A DNA stretch of 64,000 nucleotides, from the NCBI RefSeq assembly GCF_000691225.1, contig NZ_JMSZ01000028.1:1-64000 (forward strand), read 5' to 3'. Made by a program: the position numbers and the translations under genes. Source of the DNA: Nitrincola lacisaponensis (lineage in GTDB: Bacteria > Pseudomonadota > Gammaproteobacteria > Pseudomonadales > Balneatricaceae). How positions within the stretch are numbered: the first letter of the stretch is position 1; each line of letters opens with the position of its first letter. Positions 38,127 through 47,858 of the stretch are shown here, piece after piece. Under the pieces are notes generated by a model. That model was not told the origin of the DNA. It saw only the letters and a list, made by a program, of their open reading frames with translations, and made no database searches.

Positions 38127-38639
38127 CTAGTCCTGACAGACAGTCTGATAGAGCACATCGTCTCTGTCCAGGCGACTCAGACGCTGCAGTTGAGGCTGGC
38201 GCTGGTCATTCAAAGGCAGCATCTCGGTAGAGGCGCAATTGAGCAAATAGGCCTGATGCGTCACCAGATCGACATGCTGTTTTTCAAATCGATAGAGTAT
38301 GAACTCAACCACCTGAGCACCATCGTCCAACTGTGTTGTGACCAGATTTCGCGTATCTACGACACTGAATGCAATAATCATGGGGAAATGGTATGTCCAG
38401 GGACGCCAGAAGACCTGCCCTGTTTCGGTAGAAACCACCACCGCACCCTCTGGCTGGCGCTGCTGCTGATGCTCAAACCAGGAGTACTCGTAGGATATCT
38501 GATAACCCAGCATACCCAAGCCACCAAACACTGGAATAATCCACTTAGGCAGTTTATTACGTGATAACTTGCGCAGAATCAAGGCAACCCCTGCAGCCCC
38601 TAAACCGGCAAATACAATCGCGACTATCGTCCAAATCAT
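38127..38639 (-). CDS. Unknown two-TM membrane protein
   Basis: I do not recognise this family. The 170-residue protein has two membrane segments near the N-terminus (about 2-22 and 33-48) and a soluble region of about 115 residues with only two cysteines near its end (LLNCAS and TVCQD). It lies between the actP-like gene and its divergent paralogue, all on the same strand. A strong terminator ends 20 bp before its start, so it should be expressed only by read-through or from a promoter inside actP. Codon use and composition are like the neighbours. Confidence 0.75.
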   Translation of the reverse strand: MIWTIVAIVFAGLGAAGVALILRKLSRNKLPKWIIPVFGGLGMLGYQISYEYSWFEHQQQRQPEGAVVVSTETGQVFWRPWTYHFPMIIAFSVVDTRNLVTTQLDDGAQVVEFILYRFEKQHVDLVTHQAYLLNCASTEMLPLNDQRQPQLQRLSRLDRDDVLYQTVCQD

Positions 38640-38659
38640 GCTATAGCTTCCCGAAATAA

Positions 38660-38685
38660 ATCGGGCCTCCAGAAGGAGGCCCGAT
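38660..38685 (-). terminator. Rho-independent terminator of the DUF4212-symporter operon
   Basis: An 11-bp perfect stem (ATCGGGCCTCC with GGAGGCCCGAT) with a 4-nt loop, followed on the minus strand by TTATTTC. It lies between the symporter stop and the start of the unknown gene. Confidence 0.8.
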
Positions 38686-38732
38686 CAGTTGACCCTGGTG
38701 AACAGCACTAGGCTGTCATGGGCCTATTATGA

Positions 38733-40502
38733 TCAGTGATCCAGAGCAGCGCCAGCACCTTTTGGCGTACGAACGCTTTCAACCAGATCCTGAATTTCCT
38801 GTGGCGGCTCTTCAGTAGACAGAGACACCGCATAAGCCACAGCAAAGTTGATAACCGCACCCACTGCACCGAAGGACAGCGGAGAGATACCAAACAGCCA
38901 GTTATCAGGAGTGTTCGCCAGCATGTTAGTACCTGAAATGAAGAACCATCCCAGGTAGGTAAAGATGTACAGCAGCGTTGACAGCAGACCTGCCAGCATA
39001 CCTGCAATCGCACCCTTGTCGTTAACACGCTTGGAGAAGATACCCATCATCAGTGCAGGGAAGAGCGAAGCAGCTGCGATACCAAATGCCAATGCTACCA
39101 CCTGTGCCGCAAACCCTGGCGGATTCAGGCCGAGATAGGTTGCCAGCAAGATCGCCCCCGCCATGGAGATACGAGCTGCCATCATTTCGCCTTTTTCACT
39201 GATATCCGGATTGATAATGTTTTTGATCAAGTCATGACTGATCGCCGAAGAGATCGCCAACAACAAACCTGCTGCCGTCGACAATGCTGCCGCAATACCA
39301 CCCGCAGCAATCAGACCGATAACCCAGCCCGGCAGGTTGGCGATTTCCGGATTCGCAAGAACCAGAATATCGTTGTTTACCGTCAGCTCATTACCCGCCC
39401 AGCCACGCGCTTCTGCAGTTGATGCAAAATCAGCATTGGCATCATTGTACATCTGGATACGACCATCGTTGTTCTTGTCTTCCCAACGAATCAGGCCTGT
39501 CTGTTCCCAGGTTTTCACCCAGTCAGGACGCGCTTCATATGCCAGTGCTGGCGCATTCGGGCCATCCGGATAGATGGTTGTCAGCAGGTTCAGACGAGCC
39601 ATTGAAGCTACTGCAGGTGCAGTCAGGTACAACAGCGCGATGAATACCAGCGTCCAACCCGCAGACCAGCGAGCATCAGCTACTTTGGGTACGGTGAAGA
39701 AACGGATGATAACGTGTGGCAGACCCGCTGTACCGATCATCAGAGACAGGGTGAACAGAACCATGTTCAGCTTATTGCTGACATCAGCTGTGTAATCACG
39801 GAAGCCCAGCTCACGCACCACTTCATCCAGTGTTGTCAGCAGTGGCTGACCGGACTCAACGTGAGTACTGAACATACCGAACATCGGAATCGGATTGCCA
39901 GTCAACTGCAATGAAATGAACACCGCAGGAATGGTGTAAGCGATGATCAGTACAACGTACTGCGCTACCTGAGTGTAGGTAATCCCTTTCATACCACCGA
40001 ATACGGCATACAGGAATACAATCGCTGCTGCGATCCAGATACCTGCAGACGAACTGACTTCGAGGAAGCGAGAGAAGGCCACACCGGCACCGGTCATCTG
40101 ACCGATTACATAGGTCACGGACATGATGATCAGACAGATAACTGCCGTCAGACGTGCACCACGACTGTAGAAACGGTCACCGATGAAGTCAGGCACAGTA
40201 AACTTGCCGAACTTGCGCAGGTAAGGTGCCAGCAGCATGGCCAGCAATACATAGCCACCAGTCCAGCCCATCAGGAAGGTTGAGTTGGCATAACCGCCAG
40301 CAGCGATCAAGCCGGCCATGGAGATGAAGGATGCAGCTGACATCCAGTCAGCAGCTGTTGCCATACCGTTGGTGATAGGATTTACACCACCACCCGCTAC
40401 GTAAAATTCTTTCGTTGATCCCGCGCGCGCCCAGATCGCAATACCGATATACAGCGCAAAAGAGGCACCTACAAACAGTAGGTTGATTGCAAATTGGCTC
40501 AT
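38733..40502 (-). CDS. actP: Cation:acetate symporter-type transporter (ActP-like, VC_2705 subfamily)
   Basis: Polytopic inner-membrane protein of the sodium:solute symporter family (589 aa, about 13 helices). It keeps the family features: ADWMSAASF in the first helices, FTVPDFIGDRF, and AAALSTAAGLLLAISSAISHD in the sodium-site helix, plus the large periplasmic insert (DKNNDGRIQMYNDANADF, which resembles an EF-hand-like Asp-rich loop). It lies 4 bp after the DUF4212 subunit and beside crbS and acs, so acetate or another short carboxylate is the likely substrate. The symbol is by analogy with ActP. Confidence 0.9.
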   Translation of the reverse strand: MSQFAINLLFVGASFALYIGIAIWARAGSTKEFYVAGGGVNPITNGMATAADWMSAASFISMAGLIAAGGYANSTFLMGWTGGYVLLAMLLAPYLRKFGKFTVPDFIGDRFYSRGARLTAVICLIIMSVTYVIGQMTGAGVAFSRFLEVSSSAGIWIAAAIVFLYAVFGGMKGITYTQVAQYVVLIIAYTIPAVFISLQLTGNPIPMFGMFSTHVESGQPLLTTLDEVVRELGFRDYTADVSNKLNMVLFTLSLMIGTAGLPHVIIRFFTVPKVADARWSAGWTLVFIALLYLTAPAVASMARLNLLTTIYPDGPNAPALAYEARPDWVKTWEQTGLIRWEDKNNDGRIQMYNDANADFASTAEARGWAGNELTVNNDILVLANPEIANLPGWVIGLIAAGGIAAALSTAAGLLLAISSAISHDLIKNIINPDISEKGEMMAARISMAGAILLATYLGLNPPGFAAQVVALAFGIAAASLFPALMMGIFSKRVNDKGAIAGMLAGLLSTLLYIFTYLGWFFISGTNMLANTPDNWLFGISPLSFGAVGAVINFAVAYAVSLSTEEPPQEIQDLVESVRTPKGAGAALDH

Positions 40503-40506
40503 GCTA

Positions 40507-40767
40507 TTACTCCTCGACGCCGAATTCTTTATCGAGCTTGTTCAGTCGCCACGCATAGTGGAAAATGATCGCGATAAAGGTAATGATCGAGCCTTGCTGA
40601 GCAAACCAGAAACCAAGATCAGTTCCTCCGATAGGAATACCGGCCAGCATGGGACGCAGAAGTATGGCAAAACCATACGAGACTAAAGCCCAGACAACCA
40701 GGCTCCAGGTGATCAGGCGAACATTCGCCTTCCAGTACGCAGCAGCATTTGCTTTATCATCTGCCAT
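40507..40767 (-). CDS. DUF4212 symporter small subunit
   Basis: Small membrane protein (86 aa, two helices) always found beside VC_2705-type symporters and thought to be their small subunit. I start at ATG 40767, which has GGAGA 7 nt upstream (MADDKANAAAYWKANVRL); the longer reading frame begins in the control region. First gene of the operon with the ActP-like symporter. Confidence 0.93.
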   Translation of the reverse strand: MADDKANAAAYWKANVRLITWSLVVWALVSYGFAILLRPMLAGIPIGGTDLGFWFAQQGSIITFIAIIFHYAWRLNKLDKEFGVEE

Positions 40768-40850
40768 TGTCGTTCTCCGTTTTGTTGTTATTTGGAGTTG
40801 AGAAATTTCCAAGAGCAATCTTGCAAAATTAATCTTGGGAATAAAAGCCC

Positions 40851-40864
40851 CGACTTTAGTATGA
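40851..40864. promoter_or_regulatory. Imperfect CrbR-type palindrome before DUF4212-actP
   Basis: CGAC-TTTA-GTATGA agrees with the candidate operator at 38106-38119 in 12 of 14 positions. It lies about 90 bp before the DUF4212 start codon. I see no clear -10 at the 25-bp distance found at the other two promoters. Confidence 0.35.
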
Positions 40865-40951
40865 ACAGCGCAAACAACTTTTATACAAATACAAATTAAA
40901 TCTTTACTATCAATCTGTTATACCGGAATTTACCTTCAGCCCATGCACGCT

Positions 40952-40981
40952 TTGACCCTGCTGTACAGGACAATAGTCTAA
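40952..40981 (+). promoter_or_regulatory. Candidate crbS promoter overlapped by a CrbR-type palindrome
   Basis: TTGACC (40952-40957) and TAGTCT (40974-40979) are 16 bp apart on the plus strand. The palindrome GGAC-AATA-GTCTAA (40968-40981) covers the -10, so a bound regulator would block rather than help this promoter. The rest of the 40768-41062 gap shows AT-rich sequence and no further gene. Confidence 0.4.
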
Positions 40982-41062
40982 CAACAATAACGGGGCAGGC
41001 TGTGTCTCGGCGCTGCACAGGGTACACTAGGCAAAACCTCGCTAATCTCAACAGGAAACACC

Positions 41063-44000
41063 ATGCTGTCCGGCTGGATCATTATTCTGATTTCAATCGC
41101 TTATCTGATGCTGTTATTTGCGATCGCCTACTATGGTGACAAGAGTGACACCGGACAACGCTGGGCTAACCATCCGCTGGTCTACTCTTTGTCGCTGGCC
41201 GTCTACTGTTCTTCCTGGACCTTTTATGGTGCTGTTGGCCGGGCGTCCACGACGGGCTGGGAGTTTATGGCTACCTATATCGGCCCGGTGATCATCTTTC
41301 TGTTCGGCTGGCGGATGATTGAAAAGATCATTTTGGTCAGCAAACAACAAAACATCACCACTATTGCCGATTTCATCTCATCCCGCTACGGAAAAAGCCA
41401 AAGCCTGGCAGTCATGGTGACGGTAATCGCTGTACTCGGCACCATGCCGTACATTGCGCTGCAATTGAAAGCCGTCGCCATCAGTTATAACGCGATTGCA
41501 CCCGGCACCACTGAAGCCTTGAGCAAAGGTAGCGATACCGCCTTGTTTGTAGCACTGCTGATGGCCATTTTCAGTATTCTGTTCGGCACCCGCCATATCG
41601 ATGCCACCGAACACCATCCGGGGCTGGTACTGGCAGTTGCATTTGAATCAGTGATCAAACTCACAGCCTTCCTGGCAGTCGGCTTTTTTGTCGTGTTCTA
41701 TCTGTTTGAAGGTCCGGGCAACATGCTGTCGGCGGTATCGGAACAGCTGCGCTTCAACCCGAACTTCCAGTCCCCGTTTGCCGGAAGCTTTATCACAGAG
41801 ATCGTACTGGCCTGCGCAGCGATTATCTGTCTGCCGCGTCAGTTTCATGTCACCGTGGTTGAAAACACCAATCCTCGCAGCCTGTTAACCGCGCGCTGGC
41901 TGTTTCCACTCTACCTGATCCTGCTGGGCGTATTTGTGCTGCCAATCGCCGTCGCCGGGCTGGATATTTTTGCCGGCAGCTCTGTCGATGCAGATTCCTA
42001 TGTGCTGATGCTTCCCAGTGTGGCAGGCTGGGAATACCTGACTGTGTTTGCCTTTATTGGTGGCCTGTCCGCCGCAACCAGCATGGTCATCGTTGCCAGT
42101 ATTACTCTGTCGACCATGGTATGTAACGATATCATCATGCCTCTGCTGTTGCGCATCCGCTGGCTGCGTCTCTCTCAGTCGAAAGATCTGGGAGCGCTGT
42201 TACTCCGGGTACGACGCATCACCATTCTGGGCCTGATGCTGCTAGCCTATTTTTACTACCGGGTATTTGGTGACCACGGGCCGCTCGCATCTTTTGGTCT
42301 GCTCGCGTTTGTGGCTGCCATTCAGTTCCTGCCGGCCATAGTGGGCGGTATTTATTGGAAAGAAGGCACACGTTATGGGGTGCTGGCGGGCATGAGTGCC
42401 GGCATGCTGCTCTGGTGCTACACCCTGGTATTGCCCACCATGCGTGAGGCTAATGTGATCCCCAACGCCATGGATGCACTGCTGCCTCCAACACTGAATA
42501 CTGCTGAATGGCTGCAGCCAACAGCCTTGTTCGGCCTCTCGGGCATGGATCCTCTTACGCACGGGGTGTTCTGGAGCCTGAGTATCAACCTGCTGTTGTA
42601 TATCCTGGTGTCACGCCTGTCGAAGGGACGCCTGGTAGACCGCATACAGGCCAGTGCTTTTATCAACGCCTACAATAAAGATCTGTCTGATCAGTCACGA
42701 CTCCTGGGGCATGTAACCGTCGGCGACCTGCAAACACTGACAGAACGCTTCCTCGGCCCTCAGCGTACCGAACATGCCTTTACCGGCTTCGCACTGCAAC
42801 GCGGCGAATCCTATCCGCTCAGCGGCGACAAGGCCAGTTCCGAGCTGATTCAGTACACCGAGCGCCTGCTGGCCGGGGTTATTGGTGCCTCATCCGCACG
42901 TATCGTTATGGACTCCACGCTGCGTGGAAAAGAGATGCAAATCGGCGATGTTGTCGCCATTGTTGATGAAGCCTCTCAAGCACTGCGCTTCAACCGTTCA
43001 TTACTGCAATCCACTATTGAAAACATCGGCATGGGTATCAGCGTGGTGGATCAACACCTGCGCCTGGTGGCCTGGAACAAGCAGTATATCGAGATGTTTG
43101 ACTACCCGGACGGGCTGGTCTGTATCGGCCGTCCGATTGTGGAAATCTTCCGTCATAATGCCAACCGGGGTGAGTATGGCGGCGGGGATACCGAAGTGCA
43201 CGTGCAGATGCGCCTTCGTTTGCTGCAAGACCGCGAACCGCATTCCTATGAGCGTCTGAGACCGGATGGCACCGTACTCGAAGTACGTGGCAACCCCATG
43301 CCCAACGGTGGTTATGTCAACACCTACATGGACATCACCGAGCACAAGCGTATCGAGGAAGCTCTGCGGGAAAGCGAACAAAACATCCGCATCTATACCG
43401 ACAACGTACCGGTACTGATCGCCTATCTTGATCCACAGCTACGCTATCTGTTCGTTAACAAGGCGTATGCTGACACCTTTGGACTGGACCGTCATACCAT
43501 TGCCGGTGTCCCCTGTTATCAGGTATTACCACCTGAAGAATATGAACAGCGCCGCCTCTATATCGACAAGGCACTCGCTGGCCAGCGCCAACGCTTCGAA
43601 ACACGACTACCAACCCGGGACGGCAGCGTGCGCTTTGCTGAAGTCACCTATATTCCGCATCGCGGTGAACATGGCGACCTGTTGGGCTACTTTACCCTCT
43701 ATCAGGATATTACCGAGCGTCGCCATGCTGAAATCGCCCTTCAGGAAACCAATGAAAACCTGGAAAATCGTGTGCGCGAACGTACTTTGGCCCTGTCGGT
43801 TGCCAACAAGGATCTGCGCAAGGAAAACACCATCCGCGCACTGATGGAAGATGAGCTACGCCAGGCAAAATCTGAAGCAGAAGCCGCCAACCTTGGCAAA
43901 ACCCGTTTCCTGGCGGCAGCCAGTCACGATTTGTTACAGCCACTGAACGCAGCGCGACTGTTTACCTCAGCCCTGGCTCAACACAGCTACGAACCTGAGG

Positions 44001-44998
44001 TTAATCAACTGGTCGAAAATCTGGATGGTTCCCTGCGTGCAGCTGAGGAGCTGATTACCACCATTCTGGATATTTCCAAGCTGGATGCCGGAGCACTGGA
44101 AGCCAGTCCTCGCCATTTCTCGCTGGCCAGCCTGATGAGCAATCTGTCGGCTGAGTTTTCAGCACTGGCAAATGAAAGACAGCTGAATTTCCGTCATGTA
44201 GATTGCAAACAGGTGATCTATTCCGACCCCACACTGCTACGCCGCATTCTGCAAAACTTTCTTTCCAATGCAATGCGCTACACTCAATCCGGGAAAGTAT
44301 TGCTGGGAGCCCGACGCGTCGGACAATCCCTGCGACTGGAAGTCTGGGATACCGGTGTAGGTATTCCGAAAGACAAGATTCGCGAAATTTTTGAAGAGTT
44401 CAAACGGATCGACAACCCTCGACACAGTCAGGTGAAGGGACTCGGTCTGGGCTTGTCCATCACTGAACGTATAGCACGCATGCTCGGACATGAAATCGAA
44501 GTCCGTTCATGGCAGGGTAAAGGCTCTGTTTTCAGTGTAACCGTACCCTTGGGGCAACCTGACCTGGCGGTGAAGAGCAAGCCTGAACAACGTGGCTGGA
44601 TTCGTAGCAAAGGCCTGAATGGCATCCATATCCTGGTCATCGATAATGAACCCAAAATACTGGAAGGCATGAATGCACTGCTGAAAGGCTGGTCCTGTGA
44701 AGTACTGACCGCGCTGAGTGCTGATGAAGCAGAAGCCAGAGTACGCGATCAGGGCTTCACCCCGGATATCATTCTAGCAGACTACCACCTCAGTGAAGTG
44801 CATACCGGGATTATGGCTCTGGAACAGTTGAAACCACTCTGGCGACAACCTGTGCCCAGTATCATTATCACAGCGGATCGGACAGAAGCGGTTAAAACCG
44901 AAATAGAATCGACATCAGCTCAGCTATTGACTAAACCTGTCAGACCGGCGGCACTGCGTGCCATGATTAACCGTATGATTGCTCAGGCACGCGAGTAG
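41063..44998 (+). CDS. crbS: Hybrid sensor histidine kinase CrbS with symporter-like sensor domain
   Basis: Membrane kinase of the CrbS/CrbR acetate switch. Residues 1-520 form a sodium:solute symporter-like domain of about 13 helices; a STAC-type linker (about 530-640), two PAS domains (about 650-775 and 780-895) and a coiled coil follow. Then come the kinase core with His955 (AAASHDLLQPLNAARLF), the ATPase domain with DTGVGIP and GLGLGLSI, and a C-terminal receiver with Asp1240 (LADYHL). The 1311 residues are complete. The cognate regulator gene lies convergently 22 bp away, a diagnostic arrangement with acs. Confidence 0.92.
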   Translation: MLSGWIIILISIAYLMLLFAIAYYGDKSDTGQRWANHPLVYSLSLAVYCSSWTFYGAVGRASTTGWEFMATYIGPVIIFLFGWRMIEKIILVSKQQNITTIADFISSRYGKSQSLAVMVTVIAVLGTMPYIALQLKAVAISYNAIAPGTTEALSKGSDTALFVALLMAIFSILFGTRHIDATEHHPGLVLAVAFESVIKLTAFLAVGFFVVFYLFEGPGNMLSAVSEQLRFNPNFQSPFAGSFITEIVLACAAIICLPRQFHVTVVENTNPRSLLTARWLFPLYLILLGVFVLPIAVAGLDIFAGSSVDADSYVLMLPSVAGWEYLTVFAFIGGLSAATSMVIVASITLSTMVCNDIIMPLLLRIRWLRLSQSKDLGALLLRVRRITILGLMLLAYFYYRVFGDHGPLASFGLLAFVAAIQFLPAIVGGIYWKEGTRYGVLAGMSAGMLLWCYTLVLPTMREANVIPNAMDALLPPTLNTAEWLQPTALFGLSGMDPLTHGVFWSLSINLLLYILVSRLSKGRLVDRIQASAFINAYNKDLSDQSRLLGHVTVGDLQTLTERFLGPQRTEHAFTGFALQRGESYPLSGDKASSELIQYTERLLAGVIGASSARIVMDSTLRGKEMQIGDVVAIVDEASQALRFNRSLLQSTIENIGMGISVVDQHLRLVAWNKQYIEMFDYPDGLVCIGRPIVEIFRHNANRGEYGGGDTEVHVQMRLRLLQDREPHSYERLRPDGTVLEVRGNPMPNGGYVNTYMDITEHKRIEEALRESEQNIRIYTDNVPVLIAYLDPQLRYLFVNKAYADTFGLDRHTIAGVPCYQVLPPEEYEQRRLYIDKALAGQRQRFETRLPTRDGSVRFAEVTYIPHRGEHGDLLGYFTLYQDITERRHAEIALQETNENLENRVRERTLALSVANKDLRKENTIRALMEDELRQAKSEAEAANLGKTRFLAAASHDLLQPLNAARLFTSALAQHSYEPEVNQLVENLDGSLRAAEELITTILDISKLDAGALEASPRHFSLASLMSNLSAEFSALANERQLNFRHVDCKQVIYSDPTLLRRILQNFLSNAMRYTQSGKVLLGARRVGQSLRLEVWDTGVGIPKDKIREIFEEFKRIDNPRHSQVKGLGLGLSITERIARMLGHEIEVRSWQGKGSVFSVTVPLGQPDLAVKSKPEQRGWIRSKGLNGIHILVIDNEPKILEGMNALLKGWSCEVLTALSADEAEARVRDQGFTPDIILADYHLSEVHTGIMALEQLKPLWRQPVPSIIITADRTEAVKTEIESTSAQLLTKPVRPAALRAMINRMIAQARE

Positions 44999-45010
44999 AT
45001 TATCGCGTGC
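44987..45010. terminator. Inverted repeat between convergent crbS and crbR
   Basis: GCACGCGA (44987-44994) pairs with TCGCGTGC (45003-45010) over an 8-nt loop that includes the crbS stop codon. No T run follows on either strand, so it is at best a non-canonical bidirectional terminator. Confidence 0.35.
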
Positions 45011-45020
45011 AAAGTGCCAC

Positions 45021-45683
45021 TTAAACGTCAGTTTTAGGTGGCTCCACCCCCAGACGCTGAGCCGCTATAACGGCCTGGGTACGGCTATGAACACCGAGCT
45101 TACGCAGAATTGCCGTCACATGTGCCTTGATGGTCGCTTCCGAGACATTCAGCTCATAAGCGATCTGCTTATTCAACAAGCCTTCGGTCAGCATCGTCAG
45201 TACACGAAACTGCTGAGGCGTCAGCGATGCAATTGCCGTAGCAAAGTTGTAGTCCTCTTCTGGCAGCTCATCCATACTGTCGCTGATATCCTGTGGCAAC
45301 CACTCCTCGCCCTGCAATACCAGAGAGATAGCTTCAGCAATGGTTTCCAGTGGTGCAGACTTGGGGATAAACCCCGAAGCGCCATAGTCCATGGCGCGTT
45401 TCATGACATGCACTTCTTCGCTGCCGGAAACCACTATCACTGGAATGGATGGATGCTGACCACGCAGGAATACCAGCCCGGAAAAGCCCTGTGCACCTGG
45501 CATATGAATATCCAGCAGAATCAGGTCCGCATCTGAGTGCTGCTCTGCTGCAGCCTGAACAGCTGTCAGTGAGTCCGCTTCAACCACAGCAACACCCGGA
45601 ACGGCTTGCAATACAGCCTGTTTCAGAGCTGCTCGAAACAGCGGATGATCATCTGCAATAATAACCTTCTGTGCCAGTTGCAT
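45021..45683 (-). CDS. crbR: LuxR-type response regulator CrbR
   Basis: DNA-binding partner of CrbS. The 220 residues have a receiver domain (acidic Asp11/Asp12, phospho-acceptor Asp58 in LILLDIHMP) and a C-terminal LuxR helix-turn-helix (LTPQQFRVLTMLTEGLLNKQIAYELNVS is its start, split here only by description). I start at ATG 45683, with GGGGAG 9 nt upstream. The gene follows acs on the same strand behind a strong terminator. LuxR-type regulators bind as dimers to short palindromes, in line with the RGAC-N4-GTCTRA sites nearby. Confidence 0.92.
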   Translation of the reverse strand: MQLAQKVIIADDHPLFRAALKQAVLQAVPGVAVVEADSLTAVQAAAEQHSDADLILLDIHMPGAQGFSGLVFLRGQHPSIPVIVVSGSEEVHVMKRAMDYGASGFIPKSAPLETIAEAISLVLQGEEWLPQDISDSMDELPEEDYNFATAIASLTPQQFRVLTMLTEGLLNKQIAYELNVSEATIKAHVTAILRKLGVHSRTQAVIAAQRLGVEPPKTDV

Positions 45684-45722
45684 AGTGTTTTTCTCCCCCG
45701 AGCGCAGTTTTTTCAGAATCGC

Positions 45723-45728
45723 ATCATA
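45723..45728 (-). promoter_or_regulatory. Candidate -10 element of crbR
   Basis: The minus strand reads TATGAT, a 5/6 match, about 40 bp before crbR. At a 17-bp spacing the -35 would be AGTTTT inside the foot of the acs terminator, a poor match. No RGAC-N4-GTC site is present here. Confidence 0.3.
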
Positions 45729-45744
45729 GCACCTCTTTAAATGC

Positions 45745-45780
45745 AAAACTCCCCCCTGACGTCAGTCAGGGGGGAGTTTT
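45745..45780 (-). terminator. Strong Rho-independent terminator of acs
   Basis: A perfect 16-bp stem (AAAACTCCCCCCTGAC with its complement) closes a 4-nt loop. The A and T ends give a T run on either strand, so it could work in both directions. It separates acs from crbR. Confidence 0.92.
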
Positions 45781-45798
45781 CGATGCATTATGATAGAT

Positions 45799-47757
45799 TT
45801 AGCTGTTTTTACGATTCAAACGGTGCTCAATCAGGTCATCCACAACAGACGGGTCTGCCAGCGTCGAGGTATCACCCAGAGCACTGAAATCATCTTCAGC
45901 AATCTTGCGCAGGATACGGCGCATGATTTTACCTGAGCGTGTTTTGGGCATACCGGGTGCGAACTGGATCAAATCAGGTGATGCAATCGGCCCGATCTCG
46001 CCTCGAACCCAGTTACGCAGCTCTTTCATCAGCTCATCAGACTGATCATAACCTGTTTTCAGCGTGACATAGACATAGATCCCCTGCCCCTTCAGGTCAT
46101 GCGGATAGCCTACCACAGCCGCTTCAGCAACCGCCGGATGTGCCACCAGTGCGGATTCAACCTCTGCCGTACCCATACGATGACCAGAAACGTTAATCAC
46201 ATCATCCACACGTCCGGTGATCCAGTAATATCCATCCTCATCACGGCGCGCACCGTCACCAGTGGTGTAGTAGCCTTTGAAGCTGGAGAAATAGGTTTGT
46301 ACAAAGCGTTCATGGTCACCGAAGATAGAGCGGCTCTGCCCTGGCCAGGAATCCGCAATGACCAGATTACCTTCACCAGCACCTTCAACCGGATTACCCT
46401 CGTTATCCAGCAGCATCGGCTGTACACCAAAGAATGGACGTGTTGCAGAACCCGGTTTGAGGTCTGTAGCGCCTGGAAGTGGAACAATCATAATACCGCC
46501 GGTTTCAGTCTGCCACCAGGTATCAACGATCGGACAGTTGCCCTTGCCAAAGATGCGGTGGTACCAGGTCCAGGCTTCAGGGTTGATTGGCTCACCCACA
46601 GAGCCCAGCAGTTTCAGACTGGACAGGTCAGAGTCACCCAGTACATCTTCTCCCTGCTGCATCAGCGCACGAATGGCTGTAGGTGCCGTGTAGAACTGGT
46701 TGACCTTGTGTTTCTCAATCACTCGACCAAAACGACTGTTATCCGGATAGCTGGGCACCCCTTCAAACATCAGCGTGGTTGCACCATTCGCCAGTGGACC
46801 GTAAACGATATAACTGTGACCTGTTACCCAACCAACATCTGCAGTACACCAGTAGATGTCGCCATCCTTGTAATCGAAAATCAATTCATGGGTCATGGAG
46901 GCATATACCAGGTAGCCACCGGTCGTGTGCTGCAACCCTTTTGGTTGCCCGGTAGAACCGGAGGTGTAGAGGATAAACATCGGATCCTCTGCATTCATCT
47001 CTTCCGGCTCACACTCGGCAGACGCTGCAGCAACTACTTCGTGGTACCACACATCGCGGTTAGCGTGCCAGGCTACATCTTTGGTCGTACGCTGCACCAC
47101 CACGACAGACTGAATAAATTCTGCAGCGCCGTGTTCATCAATGGCTTCATCCACATTGGCTTTCAGCGGAACCTGCTTACCGCCACGCAGTGAATAGTTG
47201 GAGGTCACTACCAGCTTGGACTTGGCGCCAATGATACGGCTGGCCAGTGCTTCCGGAGAGAAACCACCGAATACGATTGAGTGAATTGCACCAATACGGG
47301 TACAGGCCAGCATAGCTACAGCAGCCTCAGGAATCATTGGCAGATACAGCGTGACCACATCGCCTTTACCCACACCCTGAGCCTTCAATGCATTGGCAAA
47401 GCGACATACGCGCTCATGCAGGTCACGGTAGGTGATTTTTTCATCTTCTTCCGGGTTATCACCTTCCCAGATAATGGCAACCTGATCACCACGTGTAGCC
47501 AGATGACGGTCCAGACAGTTGGCTGATACGTTCAAAGTGCCGTCTTCATACCACTTGATAGAGACATTATGTGGATCGAATGAGGTATTTTTGACTCTGG
47601 TATAAGGCTTGATCCAGTCAATCCGCTTGCCCTGTTCACCCCAAAAGGCATCCGGGTCCTTGATGGACTGCTCATACATTGCCAGATACTTGCTGTTATC
47701 GATGTGTGCCTTGGCCGCAAATGCCGGATCAACCGGAAAAATATTTGCATCACTCAT
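45799..47757 (-). CDS. acs: Acetyl-CoA synthetase
   Basis: AMP-forming acetate:CoA ligase that activates acetate for the TCA/glyoxylate pathways. The 652 residues begin with the N-terminal ACAS_N domain and contain [11 protein letters not shown] (ATP loop), [15 protein letters not shown] and the C-terminal catalytic lysine Lys610 in [10 protein letters not shown], the residue acetylated to switch off the enzyme. It is flanked by the CrbS/CrbR pair known to control acs and is preceded by a candidate CrbR operator. Confidence 0.98.
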   Translation of the reverse strand: MSDANIFPVDPAFAAKAHIDNSKYLAMYEQSIKDPDAFWGEQGKRIDWIKPYTRVKNTSFDPHNVSIKWYEDGTLNVSANCLDRHLATRGDQVAIIWEGDNPEEDEKITYRDLHERVCRFANALKAQGVGKGDVVTLYLPMIPEAAVAMLACTRIGAIHSIVFGGFSPEALASRIIGAKSKLVVTSNYSLRGGKQVPLKANVDEAIDEHGAAEFIQSVVVVQRTTKDVAWHANRDVWYHEVVAAASAECEPEEMNAEDPMFILYTSGSTGQPKGLQHTTGGYLVYASMTHELIFDYKDGDIYWCTADVGWVTGHSYIVYGPLANGATTLMFEGVPSYPDNSRFGRVIEKHKVNQFYTAPTAIRALMQQGEDVLGDSDLSSLKLLGSVGEPINPEAWTWYHRIFGKGNCPIVDTWWQTETGGIMIVPLPGATDLKPGSATRPFFGVQPMLLDNEGNPVEGAGEGNLVIADSWPGQSRSIFGDHERFVQTYFSSFKGYYTTGDGARRDEDGYYWITGRVDDVINVSGHRMGTAEVESALVAHPAVAEAAVVGYPHDLKGQGIYVYVTLKTGYDQSDELMKELRNWVRGEIGPIASPDLIQFAPGMPKTRSGKIMRRILRKIAEDDFSALGDTSTLADPSVVDDLIEHRLNRKNS

Positions 47758-47828
47758 GGGTTGTTGTCCTTCGCTTAAGATTTGTTGTTATGTAAATTCA
47801 CGCCGGATGTTTCGATGACAAAACGAGG

Positions 47829-47853
47829 TATTCAGGCGTTTCAATTCTGAATA
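47829..47853 (-). repeat. Inverted repeat at the acs transcription start
   Basis: TATTCAG and CTGAATA (7 bp) are separated by 11 nt and lie just at and after the predicted acs transcription start (about 47852). It could be a 5' stem-loop of the messenger or a second operator; nothing else identifies it. Confidence 0.35.
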
Positions 47854-47858
47854 CTACG

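Noticed and set aside
46099-47193. Long open frame (364 codons) on the plus strand opposite acs
   Set aside because: Fully antisense to acetyl-CoA synthetase, with no ribosome binding site or family resemblance; a frame shadow.
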